A stretch of DNA of 64,000 bases from Lumnitzera littorea (taxonomy: Eukaryota; Streptophyta; Magnoliopsida; Myrtales; Combretaceae), in the NCBI GenBank assembly GCA_024138015.1, contig JAMXBB010000004.1:81999613-82063612 (forward strand), written 5' to 3'. Shown here piece after piece: positions 11,561-22,703 of this stretch; position 1 is the stretch's first letter, and every line of letters begins with the position of its first letter. A program made the position numbers and the translations under genes. The notes under the pieces are model-generated. The model made no database searches and had not been told where the DNA came from. It saw only the letters and a list, made by a program, of their open reading frames with translations.

Positions 11561-13150
11561 CATATTTTACTGAGTTAGCCTACTTTGATGAATTTACTGA
11601 AGAAGGTGAGATCGCGATAGCTAAGTCAATTGGTGTCCCTTTACCTACATGGGAAGAAATTCAAGATGGTCAGCAGAAGAAAAGAAAGATGCGTGGGTGT
11701 TGTGAGGGAAAGAAGAAGAACAAGCAGCCTAAAGGAATTAAAAGCTTTGTTCGAGAAGATGGAAGAAGGGTATACCACTTATGATGGTCTCAGGGGTTTG
11801 AGGATGTATATTTTTCCTCTTCAAATCCCATACCAGTACAAGAAGTCCAACCTGCCCCACAACAACTACAAGACTAAATAAAGCCACAGGTTGAGTAAAA
11901 AGAAGAATTGGATCTAGTGTGTGATCGAAAGAGTTGCAGTGGCCAATCTTCATAAGTAAGAGCCTCCCATAAGAAATAAAAGTTCATATTGTCAAGTTGC
12001 TAAGAGAATATAGAGACATATTTGCATGGACCTATGAAGAGATGCCAGGATTGAACCCTAGTCTCATAATACATAGATTAAGCATTGCTTCGGGAGTTAT
12101 GCTTGTAAAGTAAGGACAAAGGGTTTTCTGCCCCAAGATTGAAGTCTAAATTAAGCAAGAAGTCGAGAAGTTATTTTAAGTTGGATTTATAAGGCCCATC
12201 TAACATACTGCTTGGCTTGCCAATATTGTTCCTATAAGAAAGAAGAACGGACAGATAAGAGTATGTGTGGACTTCTGGGATCTAAACAAAGCTTATCCTA
12301 AAGACGAATTTCCTCTACCAAACATCGATACTCTGATCGACGCGACTGCAGGACATGATATATTCTCATTTATGGATGGATTCAGTGGTTATAATCAAAT
12401 TAAGATGGCAATTAGGGATGCAGAGTGTACCGCCTTTCGGACACCAGTTGGAAATTTTTATTATACTGTCATGCCATTTGGACTTAAGAATACGGGCGCT
12501 ACTTATCAAAGGGCAATGATTGCTATATTCCATGACATGATGCATGACTTATAGAGGATTATATCAATGATATAGTCATCAAGTTTAAAAGGGCACATGA
12601 TCACGTAGTTCATCTACAAAAGGTTTTTGAACGATGTCGATTGTATAAGCTTCACATGAATCCTCTCAAATGTGTTTTTGGAGAATCCTTAAGGAAGTTT
12701 TTGGGGTTTGTCATCCATCAAAAAGGAATTGATGTTGATCCTACAAAAGTGCAAGCTATAAGAGCAATGTCATCTCCTACTACTTTAAAGGAACTAAAAC
12801 CTTTTAAGGAAAAAATCTCTTATATTAGAAAGTTTGTACCAATACTTGTTGAGATTTCATACCCATTGCACTAACTTTTGAAGAAAGGAATTTCATTTGA
12901 ATGGGAATAAGTCTACAAGGAGGCAATTCAAAAGATCAAGATGATCTTGACTTCTCCTCAGACCATGACCATTCCTGTTAAAGAATTGCCATTGATTTTA
13001 TATCTTACGTCTACCGACAAGTCTGTTGGAACTCTACTTGCTCAAGAAGTTGATGGTCGAGAGTGACTTGTATACTATCTGAGCTAAACCCTTTAAGGTA
13101 GCAAGGTCAAGTACCCAACTTGTGAGAAACACTGTCTTGTGCTAGTATTT
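11560..13150 (+). pseudogene. Tat-B reverse transcriptase and start of RNase H
   Basis: RT core: VCVDFWDLNKAYPKDEFPLP near 12262, FMDGFSGYNQIKMA at about 12372, VMPFGLKNTGATYQRAM at about 12470. The catalytic box reads YINDIVIK: the first Asp is Asn (AAT at 12566-12568), and a frameshift lies just before it near 12553. The thumb follows (NPLKCVFGESLRKFLGFVIH, 12641-12874). RNase H begins near 12990 (VGTLLAQE) and runs to KYPTCEKHCLVLVFAM, where the element is cut. Dead by stops, frameshifts and loss of a catalytic residue. Confidence 0.86.
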
Positions 13151-13247
13151 GCCATGTAGAAGTAAAAGAGAAAGGGAAAAGGATAGATAAATCAAGCTTG
13201 TGAGAAATACTGGTTTGTGAGAAACATTGTCTTATGAGAAACACTGT
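13105..13247. repeat. Patchwork junction between Tat-B RNase H and Cop-1
   Basis: The block ttgtgagaaacactgtcttg of Tat-B (about 13119) recurs in variant form three times between 13199 and 13247 (gagaaatactggttt, gagaaacattgtct, gagaaacactgtc). Between the copies lies a 40-base piece (about 13160-13200) that duplicates Cop-1 LTR sequence found at about 13310-13350. This looks like template-switch repair at an insertion edge. Confidence 0.6.
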
Positions 13248-14210
13248 CAATATTGAAATAGACCAACCATGAGACTAATTAAAATAATAATGAATCAATG
13301 AAACGTGCTGAAAGTAAAAGAGAAAGGGATAGATAAATCAAGCCTGGAATTTTAATGTAGAGTTCGGGCCACCTCCTACTCTCCACGATCACCCAATGCC
13401 TCAATTGAGTCTCCACACACAAATTTATTAATATCAATCTCAAGGGCACAAGTGCCTACAACCAATCTCCAACACATTTGATCTTATAAACACAATAACT
13501 CACAAACACTTAGTACAGTGCTCTCTTAAGCATAAGTTGCAAATATGAAGCTTGTCATTACACTAGAGTTTACAAAGGGTTACTAATTATGAGCACAAGA
13601 CAATTGGAATTAAGTACAAGTAGACCAGAGGAATAATTGCAAGAATGTATCTCTATTAATTGTCCTTTATTTGCCCACAAAGTTGCATTTATATGCGTTC
13701 ATAAAAACCAACCATTGGTCTTGTACAATCTTCATTAAATGTACTGTAACGGCTAGTTTCTGTATGGACCAGCCGAACTGTTTAAGGGGAACCAATAGGA
13801 CAGTCTATTCAATTGATGTTATCAATCGGATGGTCCTCTAATCACCAGTCGCACGGTTTAACTAGGCTTACTGACCTTCATCAACTAGCCCGTCAGTTAT
13901 GAGCAACTAGCCGCATGGTACTTATCCTGCCTCTGATTATAGAATACCTAAAGGAACCAGCTGGCTAGTTCCAGCACAACTAGCCAGACGGTTCAAAGTA
14001 GAGTAGCTAAAAAATGCACTTAAATAGTGCTTGATTACTTCTTCTTCTTTCACTAAAAGATAGAATCAGTTCTTAATAATTTGCAAAGATTAACCATATT
14101 TCCTTAAAGGATAAAGTTCTTGTAAGAATTTGCAAATTGGTTTTGAAGCAATATTTGATTAGTCATTTGTTCTCATCAAAATTACAATATGAAAACTTCT
14201 AAGTTTAACA
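13248..14210 (-). repeat. Cop-1 3' LTR (left copy), truncated
   Basis: It matches 22793-23796 nearly throughout and ends ...aagtttaaCA at 14210. About 90 bases present at the start of the right copy (22704-22792, including the poly-G run) are missing here. It contains short repeats built on ctagccgnacggtt between about 13800 and 13995. Confidence 0.88.
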
Positions 14211-14225
14211 ATCTCTCCCTTTTTT
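14211..14225 (-). promoter_or_regulatory. Cop-1 polypurine tract
   Basis: On the minus strand this reads AAAAAAGGGAGAGAT and directly abuts the LTR end. This is where plus-strand DNA synthesis would be primed. It fixes the left repeat as the 3' LTR and the element as minus-oriented. Confidence 0.85.
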
Positions 14226-14838
14226 ATGAGGACAAATTTTTACATATAACTCTTTCATAGATGCTTCCCCTCAATAAATGCTTTCCCTCAAAAGTTGTAA
14301 AGGATGTCATAAATAAATAAACACTTGAGAATATTCATCCTTTGTTTTGGAAATCATGTCCATGATAAAAAAATATGCTAAACTTCACCTTTACTTAGTT
14401 CAGACACTTTCAAGCATATTCATGTTGTTAACATTTTGCGAACAAATTCATTTAACAAATTCTTGGGTGATTGAAGTCTTAAGTCTTCTCTCCCTTTGGC
14501 CTCATCAAAAGGATGAGAATCCAGGTGATAAAGGGTAAGAAGAAAGGAAGATGTGCAAGGGCACAAGCTAAGAAATAGAGAAAGATAACACCACAAGCAA
14601 TATAAAACCAACACTTTAATTGGACAAAACCAAAGATAGATTAGATGAACTTAATGAAACAACAAAGTAACCAAAGATGGAGGTAGCACACAAAAAAAAT
14701 AAAAGGAAAAAAAAAAACACTACTAAAGAAGCCAAGGTTCATATAAGGAGAAGGCCAAAAGGCCAAGACATGGTAAAAGCAATAGCAAGGAAAAAGCCAG
14801 AGGCAAAGTCTTAGTATAATGATAGAAGGAAATAAAAG
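14226..14838. other. 3' untranslated part of Cop-1
   Basis: AT-rich sequence with A-rich runs around 14690-14720 and no recognisable coding sequence. Open frames at 14347-14538 and 14420-14614 look accidental. Confidence 0.5.
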
Positions 14839-16206
14839 CTAAGCATCCGGAAGTAGAGGGGGGCTGCTAGACGGCCCAGGACGAAGAGGTAGTGGTTGAG
14901 CATAAGGGCCCGAAGTTAATGGAAGGAATGGATATAGGAGTTGGAAATGCTAAAAGAGTGAATAAAAGATGTGATCTTGCTGGCGTAAGACCCATTGCTC
15001 CATCTGATAAATGCTATCATCAATGTGGGTGCAAAGCCGACCCTCCATCTAGTCAATATACGTATAGATAGATGCTAGTTGACTATGTGGAGATTGATTG
15101 GTAGGAGGAGCGGAAGCGAAGGTGCTAGGAAGAATATTGTCACTAACATGAGTGTCTTCATCTTAAGGAACATCTTGAGCAAGTGAGGTGATTGGTTCGG
15201 CATCCTCTTCACCAATAGGATCATTAAATTCTTGAAAAGTTGCACCAGTGAGAGGGGATAGAGGTTCTTTGTGAACCTAACTAGTGTTTTTATCCAATTT
15301 CCATCAACCCTTGCCAATGTGACGCATGGTAATCCAATTTCAATCCACCATTGCCAATGTGATGCATGGTAAAGGGTTCAATATGGGGAGTTATGTTGGG
15401 AGCAGGAATGATAACTCCTTTAGCTAGTAGAAGCTGAGTTACAAGATGCCCACAACGAAGAATAGCCTGCTTTGATTTGTTTGTAACCATGCGGAAATAG
15501 TGGAAGACCAAATTGGCATAGTCAATTTTAGCATCATTATGAATATGGCCTAATAGCCATAGGTCTCCCTTTGTGATGTGTTCATGTTCACCACTTCAAG
15601 GACAATAATTGTAACAAAAGAATAGATGATGGATCTGATAATGAAGTGGTAACCTAATGGCTCTCATATTTCGCATATTAGCCCAACTGTATTCACCAAT
15701 ACGCCGCTCTTGAAAAACATCTTCATAGAGTACAGAACCAATAGTGTCAATACCTTCCATATAGCAAGCACCACCGACTTCAACCATAATGATGTTATAA
15801 ATATCATTTCTAGTTATCTCTATTTCTTGACCATAGAGATAGCTATATAACCATAGTCGCCTATGCTTACTAGTATCCATCCCAACAAGTAAATTTCCAT
15901 TTCGATTATGATCATCAAAGAGGTTACAATAAAAGTATCTAATAGCTTCTTCATTAACAATTTTAGGAATATCCATAGTATCCAAAATGTGATTGGTAAT
16001 AACCCCTTCCATGTTAGGAAACCCAAATGCACAAAGAACATCTCATTAAATTGTCGTCCATAATCGATTTTCATAAGGCAAAATTTCTCATACTTTTAGG
16101 TATGGTGGAGGGTAGGAAAGAGGTGAGTGTCGAATGGAGCCGGTGGAGCTTGTCGTCCCTGTCCTTTGCTATGGCTACTAGGAGCACGAGTTCATCATCT
16201 GGCCAT
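14839..16206 (-). pseudogene. Extra gene in Cop-1: putative plant transposon protein domain (PF20167-like)
   Basis: On the minus strand an ATG at 16206 opens a span of 456 codons ending at TAG 14839. Pieces in order: SSHSKGQGRQAPPAPFDTHL, KYEKFCLMKIDYGRQFNEMF, a one-step frame change near 16010, NEEAIRYFYCNL, RRLWLYSYLYGQEIEITRND, RMVTNKSKQAILRCGHLVTQ, LLAKGVIIPAPN, then MEGRLCTHIDDSIYQMEQWV and a proline-rich tail LPLRPGPSSSPPLLPD. This order (PFDTHLFP start, a YxNL block, a hydrophobic middle, a coiled tail, Pro-rich end) matches the many plant proteins annotated as putative plant transposon protein. Function is unknown. It has the same strand as pol and lies between pol and PPT. Several stops and frame changes are present. 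Confidence 0.68.
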
Positions 16207-16533
16207 AGGAAGGAATGAAGTTAAGGTTTGAGAGTAAAGAGTTAGGGTTAGGGTTGATTGAGGGAAGGGTTGTTGGAGAGAGAGAGTGAGAAGAAGTGAA
16301 TGGTGGTAGAGAAGAGAAGGAGAAAGAAATGGTGGAAAGGTGGTATAGGATCAATCGAAGGAGGAGAGGAGAAAGTGCGAATGGTGGGAAGGAGGGAAGA
16401 AATGAAATGGAAAATGTCGAGCCCCCTTTTTTTCTTGCTGTAATAGAGTGAACTGTTTGGACGGTTGGACGAAGATCGATTGAATGGTTAAGGATAGAAG
16501 ATCATTTTTGAAGACAATTGTTGGAACCATGCT
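16207..16533. other. Cop-1 leader to the extra gene, purine-rich
   Basis: A GA-rich stretch (gagagagag, agaagtg, agaaggagaaag) lies at 16255-16400. The motif gaactgtttggacggttgg at about 16451 belongs to the tandem repeat that resumes at 17440 after the solo LTR. No coding sequence is seen. Confidence 0.5.
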
Positions 16534-17440
16534 TACTGTGCCTAGGAGCTTAGTTATCACTAGGACTTATCGGGGTAGAATTGAACTAAAATGGGTCTTT
16601 CGAGATAGCGAAGAAAATTAAAGAGAAACGGTCTACAATCGAACAAGAGTAGCTGACGTAAAGTTACTCGAAGGATGTGACTCACCAATGAACACAACAC
16701 AACTTGACATCTCACTTGATATGACGCATAAGTTGATGTTGAGGTTCACCTGTCATAAATCCTAAGCTACTCAGCAAGATTAGATAAGAGTGTAAGGGGT
16801 ATGGACTTGGAGAGGATTGTCTCTTAAGAACAGAGTATTCAGTATTAAGATGTAAGTTATCTCCGCCTTACAAGAGAAAAGGACTATTTATAGTAAGTCC
16901 CTAGGGTAGCATTACAAATAAAAAAATTACAAGAAAGTACTTACAAAAAGGAGATTTCTAGTATATACGAAAAGGGTAAAAAGGGCAACAAACCAAAAAT
17001 GGAAAAGTAGTTAAATGTCAAACAAGGTGGATAGTTGGCAATACAGCATTGGTTTCGTACGAATATTCTCTGAGCACAGCAGGCGAGAAAGGTCAAAAAA
17101 TTGCGCACTAAAGGGGCCAGGGTGAGAGAAATGGTGATATGCTGAGAAAAACTACTTGGCCATTTAAGTAGGTCTCTCGTCACTCAGCAATAGATTCTCG
17201 GCAACAGTTTGTCAGAGTACTCAGCACAGGGTCTTCGGCAAGGAAATGGTCGACATCATTACTATCGAGTATATAGATCAATGTATAACAATGTAGGGAG
17301 CTTAGGGAGTTTAACCACCTTTCTTCGATGTACAGTTTCTCGTCATCAGCAAGTTGCTAAGAGAGAATTCTCCAGGAGAGGGATTGGAGACCTCGAAGGC
17401 ATGCGCGAGTAATAGGACCACTAACCGGGAGTACATTAGT
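16534..17440 (-). repeat. Solo LTR of the Gyp-D family, inverted, nested in Cop-1
   Basis: The reverse complement aligns along its whole length with the Gyp-D LTRs (42592-43509 and 51629-52547). Shared landmarks: cttactataaatag, ttgtaatttctttatttgta or variant, cttatgcgtcatatcaag, ataactaagctcctaggcac. Length is about 907 bp against 918. A TATA box lies at 16885-16892 (minus). No gag or pol of this family is attached, so it is a solo LTR. Degraded ACCAT/ACCCAT motifs on either side may be the old target duplication. Confidence 0.82.
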
Positions 17441-17640
17441 ACCCATAGTGGAGAAGAATCGTTTGGATGGTCCAATGGGGTATTCTGTAGCTAGAACAAT
17501 CGTACCCATGGTTAGAGGGAACCATTCGAACGGTCTGATGGAGTGTTCTATAGTCAGAACCCCTAATGCAACCATGCCTATGACTCAAGGGAACCGTTTG
17601 GACAGTTGCATATAGAATTTAAAAAATGAAAAGAGGCTTG
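17441..17640. repeat. Tandem repeat, ~62-68-bp unit, three copies, containing accgtttggacggt
   Basis: Units begin at about 17441, 17504 and 17571: tacccatag..gaatcgtttggatggtcc, tacccatgg..gaaccattcgaacggtct, accatgcct..gaaccgtttggacagttg. A further copy lies on the other side of the solo LTR (about 16451). The array therefore predates the LTR insertion. Confidence 0.65.
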
Positions 17641-18075
17641 TTAAGACTGTCCAAGCGGTTAGACCATAACTGTTAGAACTATCTAAGGTATCATTCTAAG
17701 GTCAGGATATGCAATTCAGTTGTGTGCATAGTTGATACTACTAATCAATTAGTTGACTGTTTTTCTCAATAAGTTACTATTTACTCAGATTTAGGATAAT
17801 TAGGAAAAAAAAAATGTACTAAGGTCACTCTCCATGTTTATGGATCTTAGCACTCATTTTGCTCAATCATGCTTAACCCTCTTCTTAAGATACAAAAATG
17901 ATCTTCACTTAAGGGTTTAGTAAAAATATCAGCTATTTCATTATTTGTATCCACAAACTCTAAGCACACATCATTATTTTGAACATGATCTCTAATAAAA
18001 TGATGTTGAATCTCAATGTACTTGGTCCTTAAGTATTGGATCGGATTTTTTGTTAAGTTAATGGCACTTGTATTA
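17641..18075. other. Spacer between Cop-1 pol and the 3' repeats
   Basis: A-rich run at 17805-17814. The last stretch, 17875-18075, still resembles the end of copia RNase H on the minus strand but with stops and shifts. No other feature is seen. Confidence 0.4.
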
Positions 18076-19270
18076 TCACATTAAATTGGGATTTTGGAAA
18101 AAAATGAGCCTAAAGTCTTGTAATGTTTGCTTCATCCATAGTATTTTTGTGTAACAACTACCAACAACCACATATTTAGCCTCAACGGTAGAGAGTGCTA
18201 CAGTGTTTTGTTTCTTAGAGTGCCAAGATAGTAGAGAGTTTCCTAAAAAGTAACATGTGTCGCTTGTGCTTTTCCAATCAACTTTACATCTAGCAAAGTC
18301 AGCATCAAAATATCTTACAAGATTGAAAGAAGTGTATTTGGGATACCATAAGCCGATTTCAATAGTACCTGCTAGACACTTAAAGATGCGTTTTACTACA
18401 TTCAAGTGAGATTCTTTTAGGCAAGATTGAAATCTTACGCATAAGCAAACGGCAAACATAATATCCGGTCTAGATGCAGTTAAGTACGATAGGCTTTCTA
18501 TCATACCTTTATAGAGCTTTTCGAAAATGGATTTACCATATTCATGTTTGTCTAATTTTAGGGTAATGCTCATAGGAGTAGGCCTAACTTTACAATTATC
18601 CATTTTAAAACGTTTCAAAAGCTCTTTTGTATACTTGGATTGATTTATAAATGTTCCATTGTTAGTTTGCTTAACTTAGAGACCTAAAGAGTAATTGAGT
18701 TCTCCCATCATACTCATTTCAAATCCCTTCTTCATACATTCTACAAATTCATTTACAAGATCCATATTAGTAACTCTAAACACAATATCATCAACATAAA
18801 TTTGAACAATCAATGTACAGGAATTGTGATTTTTAATAAATAGTGTTGTGTCCAACTTTCCTCTTATAAAGCCATTTTCTATTAGAAAGTTACTAAGCCT
18901 CTCATACCATGCTCTAGGAGCTTATTTAAGCCCATAGAAGGCTTTGTTAAGTTTATAAACATGATCGGTTAACTCATTATACTCAAAACCCAGAGGTTGT
19001 TCTACATATACTTCTTCTTTGATAAAGTCATTTAGGAAAGTACTTTTGACATCCATTTGAAATAGTTTGAAATATTTGTGAGCCATAAATGCCAAAAGCA
19101 TCTTAATGGCTTCTAATCTTGCAACTAAGGTAAATATCTCATGAAAATCTATCCTTTCTTCTTGATTATAGCCTTTAGCAACTAACCTAGCCTTGTTTCT
19201 AATTACTATACCGGTTTTGTCAAGTTTGTTTCTATAAACCCATTATGTTCCAATTACCGGTCTATCACTA
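18076..19270 (-). pseudogene. Cop-1 reverse transcriptase and RNase H
   Basis: The minus strand reads almost without stops from about 19270. [60 protein letters not shown] then stop, APRAWYERL, and the catalytic box YVDD (18787-18798). The open frame 18618-18076 continues into the RNase H: MKRFKMDNCKVRPTPM, LSYLTASRPDIMFAVCL, then DADFARCKVDWKSTSDTCYF, SWHSKKQNTVALSTVEAKY. These are textbook Ty1/copia motifs. Only a handful of stops remain in RT, which makes it one of the best preserved coding parts of the window. Confidence 0.92.
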
Positions 19271-20600
19271 GGTCTAGGAACTAGATCTCATACTTCATTC
19301 CTAATAAATTGATTAAGCTCCTCTTGCATTGCTAGTATCCAACATTCATCTTTTAGGGCTTCATTAATATTCTTAGGCTCAACTTGAGACAAGAATACTA
19401 AGTTACTTATGTTTTTAAGTGATGATCTTGTTGATACCATATTTGAAGGTTCTCCAATAATTAGTTCTTTAGGGTGATCTTTAACAAATTGCCGTTCTCT
19501 AGGAAGATCTAAATTTGATTGATCCGAATTATTATCTACCTTAATGACACCTTTATCAATAGTGTTGTTTTAGTTATTGTTTAAGTCTAGCCTATCTAAA
19601 TGAGTACTTGTATCAATCATTTCATTATGAGATATATTATGCAATCAGAATAGAGAATCATCAAATACAACACGTATAGATTCTTCAACAACTAGAGTTC
19701 TTTTATTAAATATTCTATATGCCTTGCTCGTTAGTGAATATCTAAGAAAAATAGCCTCATCCGATTTAGAGTCGAATTTTTCTAGTTGTTCTTTACCATT
19801 AATGAGGACATAACACTTGATACCAAAAGGGTGAAAATAAGAGACGTTAGGTCACCTTCCTTTCCAAAGTTCATAGGGGGTTTTCTTTAAAATTAATCTT
19901 ATGAAAACATGGTTTGAAATATAGCATGCAATGTTAACAGCTTCCACCTAAAAATACTTTAGCAAATTATTTTCACCTAACATTGTTTTAGCCATTTTAA
20001 TTAGGGTCTTATTTTTCCTTTCGACAACTCCATTTTGTTGTAGAGTTCTAGGAGTCGAAAATGTATGTTCTATCCCATGTTGGTTACAAAAATCATTCAT
20101 GTCAATGTTTTCAAACTCTCCCCCGTGATCACTTCTAAGAGAAGCAATTATAAGGCCTTTTTCATTTTGGACTTTCTTACAATATTTAAAGAACACATGA
20201 TTTGTTTCATCCTTATTTATAAGAAAATAAGTCCATGTGTATCTAGAGAAATCATCAACAATAACCAAAGTATATCTTTTCCCTCCTAAACTTAAAGTTT
20301 GTGTAGGGCTAAATAAGTCTAAATGTAGTAATTGTAGTAGCCTAGAAGATGAGACAGCATCTTTTGGTTTGAAAGAGTTTTTGGTTTGTTTTCCTTATTG
20401 GCATGCTTGGCATACGTTATCTTTTTGAAAATTAATTTTTGGTAAACCTTTTACAAGGGGTCTTTTAACAAGTTTAGAGTTTACTTCCATGCTAGCATGC
20501 CTTAATCTTTTATGCCACAATCAACTATTATTATTTTGGATGAATAAAAAGTTTCATTTTGATTTGTAAAATTACCAAGATTTATTTTATAAATGTTTCC
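19271..20600 (-). pseudogene. Cop-1 integrase (with GAG-pre-integrase remnant)
   Basis: The core domain is open at 20268-19948. It holds the three catalytic residues: first D in VDDFSRYTWTYFL, second D in LRSDHGGEFENIDM, and E in NGVVERKNKTLIKMA, at the DD(35)E spacing. Upstream (20600-20300) a pre-integrase zinc-binding remnant is broken by stops. Downstream (19940-19400) follows the copia C-terminal region, with several stops. It would insert the element cDNA into the genome. Its place before RT confirms copia rather than gypsy. Confidence 0.88.
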
Positions 20601-20940
20601 TTATCTATATCCTTCAAAGCTACTTTGATCACTATTAAATCTTTCAATGATACATTTATTTGCTAGGAAAGTAACCTTATGCCTTAGATTATCAATTAAC
20701 AATACTTCTTTAATAACGAGATCATTGTTAATAAGAATGTTATCTTCACTCAAGATGGTTGATTTTCTATTGTCCCCAAAGGTAACATTTCCTTCATCCT
20801 TCAAAGTTAATGTGGTGAATTTAGTAGCGTCTCCTGTCATATGCGTTGAGCATCCCCTATCCAAAATTCATTTATTGCTCTTCCTTAAAGGTTTTTATAA
20901 AAATAAAAATTTAAAATTTTTGATACCCACTTAAGTTTAG
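20601..20940 (-). pseudogene. Cop-1 aspartic protease
   Basis: The minus frame 20864-20601 starts MDRGCSTHMTGDATKFTTL and continues GNVTFGDNRKSTI. The family active site LDSGCSxHMTGD is recognisable, but Ser has become Arg next to the catalytic Asp. It is followed by ILINNDLVIKEVLLIDNLRH, the usual link to the pre-integrase domain. Confidence 0.85.
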
Positions 20941-20978
20941 GTCCTTTTGGGTTAGTTGTATCAATAAGACTATGTCCC

Positions 20979-21690
20979 TTAGGGACCCAAACTATCTTTT
21001 CCTCTATGATTCAAGTTGGCATTTCTCCTTATTTCACAAGTGTGAGCAATATGACCACACATACGACAATAGTTATAAGTCTTATTGGTTGCTCTAACAA
21101 AGTAGCTTTTATAGGACTTGTACATATGGTTTTTGTTATAGCCAATTTCGGCTTTCTCAAGACTATTTCTTTGTTGTCCTAAGAGTTTATTCAAGTTTTT
21201 TTCACCTTCAACAAATTTGGCTATTATTTTCCTTGAATCATTTAGGCTAGATCTCAACACATTGTTTTCTACTTCTAACTTTGCTAGCTTATCTACACTA
21301 GCATCCTCATTTTCAAGTACTTTGATTTCTTATTTCATTCCTTTATTTTCCTTAAATAGCTCTTTATTTTCATTTATGATTTTCTCATTTCTTTTACTTA
21401 ACTCATCATTTTCTTTTTTTAGGACATCATGCTCAATATTCAATTTTTCATTCTCAATTCTCAAGTATTCATTATCCTCTTCTAAGTTCTCTTTTTCCTC
21501 AACTATCTTATTGTACTCAAGTTTGAACATATCAAATTCATTCCTTACTTCATTCATCATTTGTTTGAGAGTTTTATTCTTCTTTTGCATTTTTGCAAAA
21601 TCTTTCGAAAGATCATCATACATTTCCTTCAACTCATTGTAAGAGGATTGAGATGTGGTGCATACCTCATTATCTAATGCCATGAGGCAA
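20979..21690 (-). pseudogene. Cop-1 gag C-terminal part: coiled coil and second zinc knuckle
   Basis: The frame 21683-21330 opens MALDNEVCTTSQSSYNELKE and runs into about 90 residues of K/E/N-rich heptads (for example KENLEEDNEYLRIENEKLN), a long coiled coil. After one stop it continues 21260-20979 with FVEGEKNLNKLLGQQRNSLE and a second zinc knuckle NYCRMCGHIAHTC, whose expected first Cys is Tyr. The MALDNEVC..QSSYNEL block is a hallmark of SIRE-type gag proteins in many plants. Confidence 0.86.
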
Positions 21691-22642
21691 AGATCATTAT
21701 CCGAATCACTTCGATCAAGTAGCCACCATGGCTTTCTTTCTTGATACCTTATCTCCTTTCTTGAGAAGTGGACAATAATCTTAAATATGCCCTAGTTGAT
21801 AACAATTGTAGTACTTTGTGACATCACTCTTCTCCTTTGTAAGTCTTAAGGTATTGCCACTACCAACTTTATCTTTCCTTAGCTTTTTGTTGAATTTCAC
21901 AAATTTCTTAAATTTTCTTACCATTATTGCCATTTCGTCGTCATTGTCCTCATCATCACTTATAGTGCAATCAATGGCTTTGAGAGCTATAGTTTTCTTC
22001 TTGGATTTTTCTCCACATCTTTTGATCATCTCATGAGTCTTGAGTGTACCAAGAAGTTGTTCTTTTGATAGAGCTTCTAGATCATATGCTTCTAGAATGG
22101 CAGTCCTCTTGGCTTCCTATTCTTTTGGAAGAGACCTAAGAATTTTTTAATTAATTTCCAAATTATAAAATTTCTTACCGAGTACCACCAATGGATTAAT
22201 GATGTCAATAAATATTTTATGCATTTCATCTATGGTCTCATTAGGAAGCACTTTGAAATTTTCAAACTCTCCACATAACAAACTTATTTTAGTGTCTCTA
22301 ACTCTAAATGTGCCTTCATATGTACTTTGTAGCTCATCCCAAATTTTCTTAGCATTTGTGCATGTACAAGTTCTATTGAAATCATTTTCACTCATAGAAC
22401 AATGCAATATGTTCATTGCTATTTTATTTAAGTCTACTTTCTTCCAATCATCTTCGATATATTCATTCTCTTCCTTTTCTTCAATTTTAATTAGCCCTTT
22501 TTCAATTAGATCCCATAGTTTTCTATGTTGTGCCTTAACAAAAATTCTCATTCTACATTTCCAAGGGATAATTCCCACTAGTGAGAAGTGATGGCTTATT
22601 TATAGCTTGACCCTCCATAAATCCTAATGCATTTAGTTCCAT
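21691..22642 (-). pseudogene. Cop-1 gag N-terminal part (UBN2-type capsid) and first zinc knuckle
   Basis: The start is taken at the ATG at 22642 (minus), which gives MELNALGFMEGQAINKPSLL and leads into the known SNYxxWKxRMRIF start of this gag (stop at the Trp position). The open frame 22578-22147 holds HRKLWDLIEKG, KKIWDELQSTYEGT, and NETIDEMHKIFIDIINPLV, the UBN2 capsid fold of copia gag. Near 21775-21820 the first zinc knuckle reads YYNCYQLGHI, stop, DYC; its first Cys has become Tyr. One frame change near 22140. Confidence 0.87.
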
Positions 22643-22690
22643 GATCTTTACTCTATAATACAATTAAGCAATGTAAATTATAGAGACTAG

Positions 22691-22702
22691 CTTTGATACC
22701 TA
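22691..22702 (-). promoter_or_regulatory. Primer binding site, tRNA-iMet type (Cop-1)
   Basis: The minus strand reads (A)GGTATCAAAGCTAG directly beside the LTR end at 22704. This identifies the right-hand repeat as the 5' LTR. Confidence 0.85.
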
Positions 22703-22703
22703 A

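Larger units (their letters stand above)
8696..13150 (+). mobile_element. Tat-B: Ty3/gypsy element of Tat/Ogre-like lineage, truncated at both ends
   Basis: The 3' part of the 5' LTR, a PBS of the gactccactaggg type, gag, protease, RT and the start of RNase H are recognisable in order. It is collinear with Tat-C (40430-42586 plus 52548 onward), and the two share long blocks in LTR, gag and protease. The 5' LTR lacks its beginning because of the junction at 8696. RNase H stops near 13150 where the edge of Cop-1 begins. No integrase or 3' LTR was found on the far side of Cop-1. Confidence 0.82.

Noticed and set aside
21217..21642. 141-codon plus-strand open frame rich in Ser and Phe
   Set aside because: It is the antisense shadow of the coiled-coil gag of Cop-1; A-rich Lys/Glu codons give Ser/Phe/Leu codons on the other strand.
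22199..22591. 130-codon plus-strand open frame
   Set aside because: Antisense of the Cop-1 UBN2 capsid at 22578-22147, which has clear family motifs.
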